A stretch of 64,000 nucleotides of DNA from Kaistia adipata DSM 17808 (GCF_000423225.1 NZ_AUHO01000010.1:1-64000), one strand, 5' to 3'; positions 8,651 through 19,120 are shown, numbered from the stretch's first letter. Numbers and translations are program-made. The notes: generated by a model from the sequence alone, not told the origin.

Positions 8651-9976
8651 TCACGCCGCGATACCGGCGATGGCACGGGCGAAGTCGTCTGCGGCGAACG
8701 GTTCGAGGTCGTCGATGCCCTCGCCGACGCCGATGAAGTGGATCGGCAAGCCGTATTTGGCGGCGATGGCGACGAGGATGCCGCCGCGCGCCGTGCCGTC
8801 GAGCTTGGTCATCACGAGCCCGGTGACGCCGGCGACGCGGCCGAAGATCTCGACCTGCTGCAGCGCGTTCTGGCCGGTGGTGGCGTCGAGCGTCAGGAGC
8901 ACGCTGTGCGGCGCGGTCGGGTCCTGCTTCTTGATGACGCGAATGACCTTCTCGAGCTCCGCCATCAGCTCGGTGCGGTTCTGCAGGCGGCCGGCGGTGT
9001 CGATCATCAGCACGTCGGTGCCGTTCGCCTGCGCGTCCTTGAGCGCGTCGAAGGCGAGGCCGGCGGCGTCGGCGCCGATCGAGCGCGCCACGACGGCGGA
9101 GCCGGTGCGCTGGCCCCAGATCTTCAATTGTTCCACCGCCGCGGCGCGGAACGTGTCGCCGGCGGCGAGCATCACCTTTCGGCCCTCGGCGCTGAGCTTG
9201 GCGGCGAGCTTGCCGATCGTCGTCGTCTTGCCGGTGCCGTTGACGCCGACGACGAGCACGACATGCGGCTTGCGGGCGGGATCGATGGTGAGCGGCTTCG
9301 CCACCGGCGCAAGGACCTTGGTGACCTCCTCGGCGAGGATCGCCTTGACCTCGTCGCCGTCGATCTCCTTGCCGAAGCGGCCCTTCTTCAGCGCCTCGAT
9401 GATCGCCGATGACGTCGTCAGGCCGAGATCTGCCTGGATCAGCACGTCCTCGAACTCTTCCAGCGTGTCGGCATCGAGCTTGCGCTTGGTGAAGACCGAG
9501 ACGATGCCGTCCGAGATCGCGTTGGACGAGCGCGACAGGCCGGCCTTGAGGCGCTGGAACCAGTTCTGCTTCGGCGCCGGCTCGGGGGCAGGGGCGGGCG
9601 CGGAAGGCGCGGCGAAGAATCCGGTCGGGCGCGGCGCGCTGACGGGCGCCGGGATTGGCGCGGGCGCGGGTTCGACGACCGGCTCGGCCGGCGCAGGAGC
9701 GACAGCGACTTCCGGCTCGGCCGGCGTCGGCCCGGGCTCGGGTTCGACCTCGACCACCGGGGCAGCCGGCGCGACGGGCTCCGGCGCTTCGGCGGGGGCG
9801 TCGACGACGGTCGCCGGGCTCGCGGGCTCGACGACGGCCAGCTCAGGCTCGGCGGCGACCGGTTCGGGCGCCGGGGCCTGCGCCGGCTCCGGCGCGACAG
9901 CCTCTTCGGCTTCCGCCGGCTTCGGGGTGTTGCCGCCGAACCAGCGACGGAACAGGCCCTTCTTTTCTTCTGCCAT
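8651..9976 (-). CDS. ftsY: Signal recognition particle receptor FtsY
   Basis: A 441-residue SRP receptor GTPase that docks ribosome-SRP complexes at the membrane. After the membrane-binding start MAEEKKGLFRRWFGG comes a long acidic Ala/Pro/Glu-rich A domain (to about residue 135). The N and G domains follow, with the P-loop GVNGTGKTTTIGKLA, DTAGR and TKLDGTARGG. It starts only three bases after mtaB. The A domain is longer and more proline-rich than in many species, which is common in alphaproteobacteria. Confidence 0.97.
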   Translation of the reverse strand: MAEEKKGLFRRWFGGNTPKPAEAEEAVAPEPAQAPAPEPVAAEPELAVVEPASPATVVDAPAEAPEPVAPAAPVVEVEPEPGPTPAEPEVAVAPAPAEPVVEPAPAPIPAPVSAPRPTGFFAAPSAPAPAPEPAPKQNWFQRLKAGLSRSSNAISDGIVSVFTKRKLDADTLEEFEDVLIQADLGLTTSSAIIEALKKGRFGKEIDGDEVKAILAEEVTKVLAPVAKPLTIDPARKPHVVLVVGVNGTGKTTTIGKLAAKLSAEGRKVMLAAGDTFRAAAVEQLKIWGQRTGSAVVARSIGADAAGLAFDALKDAQANGTDVLMIDTAGRLQNRTELMAELEKVIRVIKKQDPTAPHSVLLTLDATTGQNALQQVEIFGRVAGVTGLVMTKLDGTARGGILVAIAAKYGLPIHFIGVGEGIDDLEPFAADDFARAIAGIAA

Positions 9977-9979
9977 GGT

Positions 9980-11245
9980 TCAGGCGGCCTCTGCGAGTGG
10001 GGTGGCGAGGAGGCCCGAAGCGGTCCGTCCAACGATGTGGGCCGGAACGATCGTTCCGGCCGCGAGTCCCGGCATGGAGACCGGGGTGAAATGCTCGGTG
10101 CGGCCGACGCCGCCCTTTTCCATCAGCACGCGCCGGGTGGTGCCGATCTCGCGCGCGAGATGCGCCTCGAGCGTCGCCTTGCCCTTTTCGCGCAGGCGCG
10201 CGGCGCGGGCCTTGATGGTCGCGTGGTCGAGCTGCGGCATGCGCGCGGCCGGCGTGCCGGGGCGCGGCGAGAACGGGAAGACATGCAGATGCGTCAGCCC
10301 GCACTCATCGACGAGGGCGAGCGAATTCTCGAACATCGCCTCGGTCTCGGTCGGGAAACCGGCGATGATGTCGGCGCCGAAGACGATGTCGGGCCGGAGC
10401 CGCCGGGCCTCGGCGCAGAAGCGGATGGCATCGGCGCGGCCGTGCCGGCGCTTCATCCGCTTCAGGATCATGTCGTCGCCGGCCTGCAGCGACAGGTGCA
10501 GATGCGGCATCAGCCGCTCGTCCTCGGCGATCGCCCGCATCAGCGCATCGTCTACCTCGATCGTGTCGATCGAGGAGAGTCTTAGACGCGGCAGTTCCGG
10601 AACCAGTTTCAGGATCGTCGCGACCAGCGTGCCGAGCGTCGGCTTGCCCGGCAGGTCGGCGCCATAGGCGGTCATGTCGACGCCGGTCAGCACGATCTCG
10701 GCATGGCCGGTCTCGACGAGCTGGCGGATCTGCTCGACGATGGCGCCCATCGGCACCGAGCGGGAAGGGCCGCGGCCATAGGGGATGATGCAGAAGGTGC
10801 AGCGATGGTCGCAGCCGTTCTGCACCTGGACGAAGGAGCGCGTATGCCCGTCCATGCCGCCGACGAGGTGTCCGGCGGTCTCGCGCACGTCCATGATGTC
10901 GGCGACCTTGACGCGCTCATGCTCGGCGATGGCAAGTCCGAGCGGGCGGTAGGCGGCGGCGGTCAGCTTTTCCTCGTTGCCGAGGATGAGGTCGACCTCG
11001 GCCATCGCCGCGAAAGTGTCGGGGTCCGTCTGAGCGGCGCAGCCGGAGACGACGATCTTGACGTCCGGCCGCTCGCGGCGGGTCCGGCGGATCGTCTGCC
11101 GCGCCTGGCGTACCGCTTCGGCGGTCACGGCACAGGTGTTGATGATCACCGCGTCGGCAAGCCCTGCCTCCGCCGCTTTCGTCCGCATTACCTCGGTCTC
11201 GAGCGTGTTCAGGCGGCAGCCGAAGGTGATCGTCTCGATCGTCAT
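9980..11245 (-). CDS. mtaB: tRNA t6A37 methylthiotransferase MtaB
   Basis: A 421-residue radical-SAM enzyme that converts t6A to ms2t6A at tRNA position 37. The N-terminal MTTase domain begins ITFGCRLNTLETEV with its cluster cysteines. The radical-SAM motif CDHRCTFC lies near residue 150, and a TRAM-like C-terminal region follows. The GCRLN signature separates MtaB from MiaB and RimO. Its ATG overlaps the dapF stop (ATGA), so the two are coupled. Confidence 0.94.
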   Translation of the reverse strand: MTIETITFGCRLNTLETEVMRTKAAEAGLADAVIINTCAVTAEAVRQARQTIRRTRRERPDVKIVVSGCAAQTDPDTFAAMAEVDLILGNEEKLTAAAYRPLGLAIAEHERVKVADIMDVRETAGHLVGGMDGHTRSFVQVQNGCDHRCTFCIIPYGRGPSRSVPMGAIVEQIRQLVETGHAEIVLTGVDMTAYGADLPGKPTLGTLVATILKLVPELPRLRLSSIDTIEVDDALMRAIAEDERLMPHLHLSLQAGDDMILKRMKRRHGRADAIRFCAEARRLRPDIVFGADIIAGFPTETEAMFENSLALVDECGLTHLHVFPFSPRPGTPAARMPQLDHATIKARAARLREKGKATLEAHLAREIGTTRRVLMEKGGVGRTEHFTPVSMPGLAAGTIVPAHIVGRTASGLLATPLAEAA

Positions 11246-12126
11246 GCGCGGCGGGCAACCGTGTCCGGTGCGACCTCGATCCGGATGTCGTCGCCGAGGC
11301 GGATGACGCCTTCGTGCTCGAATTCGGCTGCGCCGGTCATCCAGATGTGGTTGTCGGGTCGCCATTCGATGTTGAGCACGCCGCCGGGCAGGCGGACGTC
11401 GACGGTGCGGCCGGTCTTGCCGAGCCGGGCGGCCGAGACGGCCGTGGCGCAGGCGGCGGTGCCGCAGGCGAGCGTCAGGCCGGCGCCGCGCTCCCAGACG
11501 CGCAGCGTGATCGAGCGGTCGGAGGTGACTTCGGCGATCGAGATGTTGGCGCGCTCCGGGAAGATCGGGTCGTGTTCGAGGATCGGGCCGATGCGGCCGA
11601 GATCGATCGCCGCGACGTCGTCGACCCAGTAGATCACGTGCGGATTGCCGATGCTGGCGGCGGACGGACGCGACAGGATCGGCGCGTCGACCGGGCCGAA
11701 GCTCAGATCGATGGCGGTCGTGTCCTCGAACGGGATCGCGAGCGGGATGTCGGCCCAGCCGAAGCGCGGCTCGCCCATGTCGACGGTGATGGCGTCGGCA
11801 TTTTCGACGCGCACGTCGAGCAGGTCGGCGGAGGTCTCAAGCTTCAGCGCGTCGCGGCCGCTCTCGCGGTTCAGCACGAGCGCGACACAGCGCGTGCCGT
11901 TGCCGCAGGCGCCGGCCAGCGAGCCGTCGGTGTTGAAGATCGTCATGAAGGCGTCAGTGCCGGCGGTCCTCGGCGACTCGATCACCATCAGCTGGTCGAA
12001 TTCCGTGCGCGGATCCTCGGCGAGGGCGCGCGCCTGCGCGGCGTTCAGCCGCGTCTCGGCGCCGCGCATGTCGAGCACGGTGATCCGGTTGCCGATGCCG
12101 TTCATCTTGGCGAAGGGGGCGTTCAT
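11242..12126 (-). CDS. dapF: Diaminopimelate epimerase
   Basis: A 294-residue cofactor-free epimerase that interconverts LL- and meso-diaminopimelate in lysine and peptidoglycan synthesis. Both catalytic cysteines are present, in GACGNGTRC and in LACGTAACA, one per half of the pseudo-symmetric protein. It is the first gene of the dapF-mtaB-ftsY-yciB run. The gap to pncB upstream must hold its promoter. Confidence 0.96.
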   Translation of the reverse strand: MNAPFAKMNGIGNRITVLDMRGAETRLNAAQARALAEDPRTEFDQLMVIESPRTAGTDAFMTIFNTDGSLAGACGNGTRCVALVLNRESGRDALKLETSADLLDVRVENADAITVDMGEPRFGWADIPLAIPFEDTTAIDLSFGPVDAPILSRPSAASIGNPHVIYWVDDVAAIDLGRIGPILEHDPIFPERANISIAEVTSDRSITLRVWERGAGLTLACGTAACATAVSAARLGKTGRTVDVRLPGGVLNIEWRPDNHIWMTGAAEFEHEGVIRLGDDIRIEVAPDTVARRA

Positions 12127-12511
12127 GACGTTCCGTTCATCACGCGGCGGGCCATGTCGGCGGCTCGCTCTTTCGGCGCATATATGGCGGAAAGATCAGA
12201 GAAATTCCATACTGCCGCGCGGTTTCCGGCATGGGCGCGCAGGCAGGCGCCGGTCGCGGGCCCGATCGAGCCCGGCGACCAGCCGCGGCTCGCATCGCCG
12301 GCAGTGAAAAACAGGCCGCAAAACAGGGGGGAAGTGACGTAAACTGCCAGCCGGTAACGGCTTCTCTGCACAGCCGACTTGCGGGCGGACGCAGGGGCTG
12401 CTTCATTGGCGGGCCACGTTGCAAGGATTTCGCCCGCCTCTCGACCGCCCCGTCATCCGATCGCCCGTATGAGGGCCGAGACCGGGCCCGTCTTCCGCTA
12501 CGGACATTCAC
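12127..12511. other. Intergenic gap between dapF and pncB
   Basis: A 385-base gap between two divergent genes must carry promoters for both. I see no convincing hexamer pair, hairpin, RNA motif or small gene. A GGA five to eight bases before the pncB ATG is the only ribosome-binding signal. Confidence 0.5.
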
Positions 12512-13828
12512 ATGTCGCTCGATATCGCCACCCGCGTGTACAACCACGGCTTTCGCATCGACCCGATCGTGCGGACGCTGCTCGACACGGACTTCTACAA
12601 GTTCCTGATGTTGCAGCTGATCCGCGCCAGGTCGCCGGACGTGCGGGCGACCTTCGGGCTGATCAACCGCACCAAGTCGGTGCGGCTCGGCGAGGTGATC
12701 GACGAGCAGGAGCTGCGCGACCAGCTCGACCATGCGCGGACACTGCGCTTCCAGAAGAACGAGCTGATCTGGCTGGCCGGCAATACGTTCTATGGCGTGA
12801 AGCAGATCTTCAAGCCGGACTTCCTCGACTGGCTGGAAGGCTTCCAGCTGCCGGAATACGAGCTACGGCGCACCGAGGACGGGCAATACGAGCTGCTCTT
12901 CGAGGGGCTCTGGTCCGAGACGACGCTCTGGGAGATCCCGGCGCTCGCCATCGTCAGCGAGCTGCGCGCCCGCGCCGCGATGAAGGGCATGAGCCGGTTC
13001 GAGCTCGACGTCCTCTACGCCAAGGCCAAGGCCAAGCTCTGGGGCAAGATCGAGCGGCTGCGCCTGCTGGCGCAGGAGGGACCGCTCAAGGTCTCGGATT
13101 TCGGCACCCGTCGCCGCCATGGCTATCTCTGGCAGAAATGGTGCGTCGAGGCGTTGCAGGAGGGTCTCGGCGAGAACTTCGTCGGCACCTCCAACGTCAA
13201 GATGGCGATGGCGGCCGGGCTCGAGGCGGTCGGCACCAACGCGCATGAGCTGCCGATGGTCTATGCGGCGCTGGCCGAGGGCGACGAGGCGCTGCGCGAC
13301 GCGCCCTACCAGGTGCTGCGCGACTGGCAGGAGATGTATGACGGCAATCTGCTCGTCATGCTGCCGGACACCTATGGCACGACGCAGTTCCTGCGCAACG
13401 CGCCCGACTGGGTGTTGAACTGGAAGGGCCTGCGCCCGGATTCGAAGCCGCCGATCGAGGGCGCCGAGGAGGCGATCGCCTGGTGGCAGCTGCATGGCTG
13501 CGACCCGCGCGAAAAACTGATCGTTCTGTCGGACGGCATGGACATCGACACGATCGAGGAGGCGGCGCGCCATTTCCGCGGCCGGGTCAACCTGTCGATC
13601 GGCTGGGGCACCAACGTCACCAATGATTTCCGCGATTGCGCGCCGGACGGCAAGAATGATCGCCTGCAGGCGATCTCGCTGGTCTGCAAGGTTGTCTCGG
13701 CCAATGGCCGGCCGGCGGTCAAGCTCTCCGACAACGCCAACAAGGCGACGGGGCCGGCCGAGGAGATCGCCCGCTACCGCCGCGTCTTCGGCCACCAGGA
13801 CCTGATGGCGCAGCCGCTTCTGGTCTGA
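12512..13828 (+). CDS. pncB: Nicotinate phosphoribosyltransferase
   Basis: A 438-residue enzyme of NAD salvage that joins nicotinate and PRPP to give nicotinate mononucleotide with ATP hydrolysis. The substrate-tunnel segment [11 protein letters not shown] near residue 27 and FGTRRRHGY near residue 199 are family hallmarks. Length agrees with the family. It is monocistronic and followed by an intergenic repeat. Confidence 0.95.
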   Translation: MSLDIATRVYNHGFRIDPIVRTLLDTDFYKFLMLQLIRARSPDVRATFGLINRTKSVRLGEVIDEQELRDQLDHARTLRFQKNELIWLAGNTFYGVKQIFKPDFLDWLEGFQLPEYELRRTEDGQYELLFEGLWSETTLWEIPALAIVSELRARAAMKGMSRFELDVLYAKAKAKLWGKIERLRLLAQEGPLKVSDFGTRRRHGYLWQKWCVEALQEGLGENFVGTSNVKMAMAAGLEAVGTNAHELPMVYAALAEGDEALRDAPYQVLRDWQEMYDGNLLVMLPDTYGTTQFLRNAPDWVLNWKGLRPDSKPPIEGAEEAIAWWQLHGCDPREKLIVLSDGMDIDTIEEAARHFRGRVNLSIGWGTNVTNDFRDCAPDGKNDRLQAISLVCKVVSANGRPAVKLSDNANKATGPAEEIARYRRVFGHQDLMAQPLLV

Positions 13829-13984
13829 ACGAAGGGAGGCACCCGAGCGGGTGTCGAAGACGCCTTCCGTCTGAATGACTACGGCGCGTGTGCTTCGCCT
13901 CTCCCCGAGGGAGTAGACCGACGGCCGTGTCCGGAGTGGCCCAGTCATTCGATACATTGGCTCCGACCGAGCCCCCCGCTCGCC

Positions 13985-14083
13985 GTCATCCCGGGCTTGA
14001 CCCGGGATCCATTCGGCCGGGTTGTCGGTCGGTCGAACCTCCCGAGGCGCGGCTGTATGGATCCCCGCCTGCGCGGGGATGAC
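13985..14083. repeat. Dispersed inverted repeat, family A, copy 2
   Basis: One arm contains the palindrome CCCGGGCTTGACCCGGG flanked by GTCAT and ATCC. The other contains GGATCCCCGCCTGCGCGGGG followed by ATGAC. The arms point toward each other, so the whole element is bounded by GTCATCC and GGATGAC. It sits between the convergent pncB and the PF10091 glycosidase gene. Confidence 0.8.
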
Positions 14084-14117
14084 GGGGAGGGGTATGGCCG
14101 CTGAAGCCGCTTACCTT

Positions 14118-15467
14118 CTACGCCACTGGCGCCCCCAACAGATGCGGGCTCTTGAAATCGAGCCTCTGGAGGCCGCGCCGGATCTCGGGGTCGCGCATGA
14201 CGAGGTCCCAGACGAGGCCGCTGCGGTGGTTCTCGATCATCACGACCTGCGGGCCCTGGTCGATGGCGAGGTGGGTCTTCGCCGTCCAGTTCGCGCTGTC
14301 GCTGAAGGCGTCGAAGAAGCCGTATTCGCCGAACAGCTGGTCGCCGCGATCGTCGTGAAAGTGGCGGAGCACCGGCATGATCAGCTCCGGCGCATAGGGC
14401 AGGCTGGAAATGGCGGCCGTCGGCGCGATGACGCCGCGGTCGTTGTCCGGAGAATGGGCCGAATAGCCCTCGGGCCCGTCGCTCGCCGTCAGCCCCCAGC
14501 TCTTCGGACCGTAGCCCTCGAAGCCGCCGGGATTGGCGATGCAGTGCGCCCGGTTCAGCCGGGTATGGGCGACGTTCTGGGCCCAGTAGTCGGCATAGCG
14601 GTCGGCCAGGCCGCGCGGATCGAGCCCCAGGAACGAGTAGTGCGCGAAGAACAGGGGGCCGCCGCCATCGGGGCCGAGCGGCAGCAGGATGCCGCGCTGC
14701 GGGCGACGATTGTCGAAGGTCCGGCCCTGGGCGAAGCCGTTGTGGTAGGCGGCCGGGCGGATCGAATGTTCTTCGGCGCCCGCCGCCAGCACATAGGCGA
14801 TCAGGCACTCGTTCCAGCCGCGCAGCTCGAGGTTCATGGCGAAGCCGTTGTTGGGGCTCCAGTGCCAGGTCAGCACGTCGCGGCCGTCGCGGGTGAACCA
14901 GTCCCATTCGACCGCGCGCCGCATCTGTTCGATCCGGCCGCGCAGCCAGGGTTCCTTGCCGTCGGCGCGATCGAAGAAGTGCTGCGCCGCGATCAGGCCC
15001 TGGATCCAGAGCGCCGTCTCGACCAGGTCGGCGCCATCGTCCTTGCGGCTGAAGCGCACCGTCGCGCCGGTCGCGCCATGCATGAAATGCGGGAAGGCGC
15101 CGTGATAGCTCGGCGCCCGCTCCAGGAAGCCGATCATCCGGTGCAGCCGGTCGACCGCCTCGTCGCGCGCGATCCAGCCGCGCGCCACGCCGACGACGAT
15201 CGCCATGACGCCGAAGCCGGAGCCGCCGAGCGTGACGACGTCGTCATTGCCGAGGGTGCGGTCGCGGGCGAGGCCGCTCGTCGGATGGCCGAAATCCCAG
15301 AAATAGCGCAGCGTCCGGCGCTGGACGCGATCGAGCAGGTCCGCGTCGGAGAGGCGCGCGGCCGGCCGGGGGGCCTCGCCGGCGGCCTGCGTCGTCGCGC
15401 CCTTCTCGCGCGCGGACGCGCTAATTCGCCTCGGCGATGCCTGCCGCGTCGGTGTTCTGGTTGTCAT
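14118..15467 (-). CDS. Glucoamylase-like glycosidase (PF10091; GH144-like)
   Basis: A 449-residue soluble protein of the glucoamylase-like family. It shows the alpha/alpha-toroid pattern with RRTLRYFWDFGHPTSGLARD near residue 50, GFGVMAIVVGVARGW, a TWHWSPNNGF loop, and SWGLTASDGPEGY toward the C-terminus. Characterised GH144 relatives cleave beta-1,2-glucan, and a related domain sits in the cyclic beta-1,2-glucan synthase NdvB/ChvB, so a glucan role is plausible. No clear signal peptide is visible; the first 40 residues are basic and disordered. Its start overlaps the preceding ABC gene by 47 bases, implying coupled translation. Confidence 0.82.
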   Translation of the reverse strand: MTTRTPTRQASPRRISASAREKGATTQAAGEAPRPAARLSDADLLDRVQRRTLRYFWDFGHPTSGLARDRTLGNDDVVTLGGSGFGVMAIVVGVARGWIARDEAVDRLHRMIGFLERAPSYHGAFPHFMHGATGATVRFSRKDDGADLVETALWIQGLIAAQHFFDRADGKEPWLRGRIEQMRRAVEWDWFTRDGRDVLTWHWSPNNGFAMNLELRGWNECLIAYVLAAGAEEHSIRPAAYHNGFAQGRTFDNRRPQRGILLPLGPDGGGPLFFAHYSFLGLDPRGLADRYADYWAQNVAHTRLNRAHCIANPGGFEGYGPKSWGLTASDGPEGYSAHSPDNDRGVIAPTAAISSLPYAPELIMPVLRHFHDDRGDQLFGEYGFFDAFSDSANWTAKTHLAIDQGPQVVMIENHRSGLVWDLVMRDPEIRRGLQRLDFKSPHLLGAPVA

Positions 15468-17292
15468 CCGCTGCCGCTCGCTTGCTGTCCGCTGGTTCCG
15501 CGGCTTCCGTCCGGGCCGCCGCCGCTTCTGGTTCCGCGCCGGAATCGTCGAGGACGAGATTCACGGTGCGCGTATAGAAATCCGTCGCCGAGGCCCGGCT
15601 CGAGACCGTGACGAGCCCCGCCTTCGCCAGCTCGTCTCGCAGGATCGAGGTGAAGATGGCGCGCTGGTCCTCGTCCATTCCGTCGATGGTCTGCTCGGTG
15701 AAGATCCATTGCGGCTTCAGCAGCAGTAGCCGGGCGAGCGTCAGCCGCACCTCGTCGTCATAGGAGATCTCCTTGGCCCAGCGTGCGCGGCGATCGAGCG
15801 AGGCGCCGAGCCGCGGCAGGCCGACCCGCTTCAACGAGGCCGTCAGCTCGTCTTCGCTGAAGGCGGTGGACGCGAGCGGATAGGTGAGGGCGGCGCGCAG
15901 CGAGCCGTCGGGCACATAGGGCCGTTCCGGCATGAACATCACCTTGGCGCGCGGCGGCAGGCTGATCTTGCCGGCGCCCCAGGGCCAGAGGCCGGCGAGC
16001 GCCGAGAACAGCGCGCCATGGGCGGAATCGGTTCGGTCGACGATCAGCACGCGGTCGCCGGGCGAAACCTCGACGAGCGGCGCGTCGAGGCGGGCGCGCT
16101 CGCCCATCCACGTTACCGCGACGTTGTCGAGCTCGAGATGGCCGAGCGGCTCGAGGTCGTATTCGATCCGCTCGCCGCTGTCGCGCGGCTGCTCCAGCGT
16201 GGTCAGCGCCTCGCGGAAGCTCATGACGCGGGCCAAAGTGGCGCGCCAGTCGGCGATGGCGCTGAAATTATCGACGAACCAGCGCAGGCAGTTCTGCACC
16301 TGGTTGAAGGCGCCGACCACCATCATCAGCTCGCCGAAGGAGAGTTTGCCGCCGAAATAGCCGGGAGCCGCGATGACGATCGGCGCGACGATGCCGATCC
16401 AGCCATAGCCGGCCGTCACCCAGGTGAGGCGCGCCACCGCGTTGACGAAGCGGCGCATGACGTCGAGCACGCGGTCGAGCTCTTCGTTGAGGCGCTTCTT
16501 CTCGTCGGTCTCGCCGGCGTTCAGCACGATGCCGCTGGCGTTCTCGCTGACCTGGACGAGCGCGAAGCGGAGGTCGGCCTCGCGCGCATAGCGCTCGACG
16601 CCGAGGCCGATCAGCGGCCGGCCGACGCGCCAGCTGACCCAGGATCCGGTCATGGCGAAGACCAGCGCGCACCACACCATGTAGCCGGGGATGACGAAGC
16701 TGTAGCCGCCGAGCGTCAGCACCACGCCGCTCGACAGCACCCAGAGCACGCCGACGAAGCTGAACAGCAGCAAGGTCGACTGGAACAGGCCGATGCCGAG
16801 CCCGGTCGAGAGCTCGGCCAGATGCTTGGCGTCCTCGTGCACGCGCTGGTCGGGGTTGATGCCGATCTCGCCGGCATCGCCCAGCATGACCAGGCGGCGC
16901 GGCGCCAGCCATTGCTCGATCAGGTCGCGCGTCAGCCATTTGCGCGTCTGCTGCGTGATCATCTGGGCCAGCCAGGTCTGCGCTACGTTGAGCGCGAGCA
17001 GGATGCTGGCGATGCCGCCGAAGATCATCAGATAGTAGAGGAAGGACGAGACGTTCTTGGTCTCGATGGCGTTGTAGAACGGCTTGTTCCAGGCGTTCAG
17101 CACCACCTGCATGCCCGACGTCGCGATGATGACGCCGATGATCGAGACGGTCAGCAGGATGAAATTTCGGCGGCCGGACGAGTTCCACAACGCGGCGATG
17201 AAGGCGCTGAACTGCTGCACGAGCGCTGCGAAGGATTCTCTCGTGCCGAACTCGATTTCCGATTCGGCCGCGTCATCGGGTCTTTCCGTCAT
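15421..17292 (-). CDS. BacA/YddA-type ABC protein with degenerate ATPase domain
   Basis: A 623-residue fusion of a membrane domain of the ABC_membrane_2/SbmA-BacA family (about residues 40-370, with segments such as [15 protein letters not shown]) and a C-terminal ATPase-like domain (about 385-585). The fold of the second domain is recognisable ([35 protein letters not shown]). However, Walker A reads [10 protein letters not shown], the LSGGE signature reads ISYDDE, and Walker B reads WIFTEQT. It therefore looks unable to hydrolyse ATP. A low-complexity acidic tail follows. It overlaps the glycosidase gene downstream. Confidence 0.85.
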   Translation of the reverse strand: MTERPDDAAESEIEFGTRESFAALVQQFSAFIAALWNSSGRRNFILLTVSIIGVIIATSGMQVVLNAWNKPFYNAIETKNVSSFLYYLMIFGGIASILLALNVAQTWLAQMITQQTRKWLTRDLIEQWLAPRRLVMLGDAGEIGINPDQRVHEDAKHLAELSTGLGIGLFQSTLLLFSFVGVLWVLSSGVVLTLGGYSFVIPGYMVWCALVFAMTGSWVSWRVGRPLIGLGVERYAREADLRFALVQVSENASGIVLNAGETDEKKRLNEELDRVLDVMRRFVNAVARLTWVTAGYGWIGIVAPIVIAAPGYFGGKLSFGELMMVVGAFNQVQNCLRWFVDNFSAIADWRATLARVMSFREALTTLEQPRDSGERIEYDLEPLGHLELDNVAVTWMGERARLDAPLVEVSPGDRVLIVDRTDSAHGALFSALAGLWPWGAGKISLPPRAKVMFMPERPYVPDGSLRAALTYPLASTAFSEDELTASLKRVGLPRLGASLDRRARWAKEISYDDEVRLTLARLLLLKPQWIFTEQTIDGMDEDQRAIFTSILRDELAKAGLVTVSSRASATDFYTRTVNLVLDDSGAEPEAAAARTEAAEPADSKRAAADDNQNTDAAGIAEAN

Positions 17293-17582
17293 CGCCTCGA
17301 TTATCCGGCTTCGACGACGACAAGCATATCAACCGGCCGGTCAAAGTTCCGCATCATTCCATCCGCATCCGTCTCGCGCATCCTTTCCCGATCCAACTGT
17401 TGCAGATCGACATCAAGTCAAGGCGGCGGCTCCCTCGCGCTCGGAGCGGCGAATCGTTAGCATCGTTTCGAAAACGGGTTCCGGACGTGTTCTTGCGATG
17501 GCCCGCTGGCGCGTCACCTGGGTGGCGGCAAGCGGCGGGTCGCGCGCTCAGATCGGCCCGCAGGCAGTTCGGGGAGGACCCA

Positions 17583-19070
17583 ATGAGCAGTTTCATCCTG
17601 GCGATCGACCAGGGCACGACGTCGACGCGCGCGATCGTCTTCGACGGCCACTACCAGGTCTGCGGCGTCGGCCAGCAGGAGTTCCCGCAGCATTTTCCCC
17701 GTTCCGGCTGGGTCGAGCACGACCCGGAGGACATCTGGCGCACGGTGCAGGAGACGATCCGCTTCGCGCTCGCCAACGCCAATCTGGCGCTGACCGACAT
17801 CGCCGCGATCGGCATCACCAACCAGCGCGAGACGACGATCGTCTGGGACCGCGCGACGGGCCGGGCGATCCACAACGCCATCGTCTGGCAGGATCGCCGC
17901 ACGGCGGATCTCTGTGCCGAGCTGAAGGCGGCCGGCGCCGAACCGGGGCTGACCGAGAAGACGGGCCTGCTGCTCGATCCCTACTTCTCCGGCACCAAGA
18001 TCGCCTGGATCCTCGACCATGTCGAAGACGCGCGGGCGCGGGCGGAGCGGGGCGAGCTGGCTTTCGGTACGGTCGACAGCTTCCTGCTCTGGCGGCTGAC
18101 GGGCGGGCGCGTGCATGCGACCGACGCCACCAACGCCGCGCGCACGCTGCTCTTCAACATCCGCACCGGCGAATGGGATCGCGACCTGCTCGAACTGCTT
18201 CGCGTGCCGGAGGCGGTCTTGCCCGAGGTCCGCGATTCCGCCGCCGATTTCGGAGTCACGGACGAATCCGTGGTTGGCGCGGCGATCCGCATCGCCGGCA
18301 TCGCCGGCGACCAGCATGCCGCGGCGCTCGGCCAGGCCTGCTTCAAGCCGGGCATGCTGAAATCGACCTATGGCACCGGCTGTTTCGCCCTGCTCAACAC
18401 CGGCGCGGACTTCGTGCCGTCGCAGAACCGGCTGCTGACGACGATCGCCTACCGGCTCGACGGCAAGACGACCTATGCGCTCGAGGGCTCGATCTTCGTC
18501 GCCGGCGCGGCGATCCAGTGGCTGCGCGATGGGCTGCGCCTGCTCGATCGGGCCGACCAGTCCGGGCCGATGGCCGAGGCGGCGGATCCGCATCAGGAGG
18601 TCTATCTGGTTCCCGCCTTCACCGGGCTCGGCGCGCCGTGGTGGGACGCGGAGGCGCGCGGCGCCCTGTTCGGCCTGACCCGCGCCACCGGCCCGAACGA
18701 GTTCGTGCGCGCGGCGCTCGAATCGGTCTGCTTCCAGACGCGCGACCTGCTCGACGCGATGCGGCGCGACTGGGCGCAGGCTGGCGAGACGGTGCTCCGG
18801 GTCGATGGCGGCATGGTGGCGAGCGACTGGACCATGCAGCGCCTGGCCGACATTCTCGACGCGCCGGTCGACCGGCCGGTGGTGCTGGAGACGACGGCGC
18901 TGGGCGCGGCGTGGCTGGCTGGCCGGCAGGCCGGCGTCTGGCCGGCCGAGGACGGTTTCGCGGCGAGCTGGCGGCTCAATCGCAAGTTCCTGCCCGCCAT
19001 GACCGCGGCGACGCGCGAGGCCAAGCTCGCCGGCTGGCGCGACGCGGTGCGGCGGACGCTGACGCACTAG
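17583..19070 (+). CDS. glpK: Glycerol kinase
   Basis: A 495-residue FGGY kinase that phosphorylates glycerol to glycerol 3-phosphate. The N-terminal phosphate-binding motif [13 protein letters not shown] and the segment GITNQRETT are diagnostic, with ATP-site glycines TYGTGCF in the second half. GGGGAGG about six bases upstream fixes the ATG at 17583; upstream in-frame sequence is low quality. It stands alone, with no glpF or glpD adjacent. The 290-base gap upstream presumably carries promoters for glpK and for the divergent ABC gene. Confidence 0.96.
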   Translation: MSSFILAIDQGTTSTRAIVFDGHYQVCGVGQQEFPQHFPRSGWVEHDPEDIWRTVQETIRFALANANLALTDIAAIGITNQRETTIVWDRATGRAIHNAIVWQDRRTADLCAELKAAGAEPGLTEKTGLLLDPYFSGTKIAWILDHVEDARARAERGELAFGTVDSFLLWRLTGGRVHATDATNAARTLLFNIRTGEWDRDLLELLRVPEAVLPEVRDSAADFGVTDESVVGAAIRIAGIAGDQHAAALGQACFKPGMLKSTYGTGCFALLNTGADFVPSQNRLLTTIAYRLDGKTTYALEGSIFVAGAAIQWLRDGLRLLDRADQSGPMAEAADPHQEVYLVPAFTGLGAPWWDAEARGALFGLTRATGPNEFVRAALESVCFQTRDLLDAMRRDWAQAGETVLRVDGGMVASDWTMQRLADILDAPVDRPVVLETTALGAAWLAGRQAGVWPAEDGFAASWRLNRKFLPAMTAATREAKLAGWRDAVRRTLTH

Positions 19071-19092
19071 GTCCGCACCAGGTTCGCACTTG

Positions 19093-19120
19093 GGCGGCGG
19101 TGACTGATGTCACTGCCGCC
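19093..19120 (+). terminator. Strong hairpin after glpK, no T-run
   Basis: GGCGGCGGTGAC pairs with GTCACTGCCGCC (one G-T pair) around TGAT, 23 bases after the glpK stop. No T-tract follows, so termination would need another factor. It may instead be an mRNA-stabilising end. Confidence 0.4.

Noticed and set aside
8451-10667. A 738-codon plus-strand frame rich in Ser, Ala and Gly
   Set aside because: It is antisense to yciB, ftsY and mtaB, and the repetitive middle mirrors the Ala/Pro/Glu-rich A domain of FtsY.
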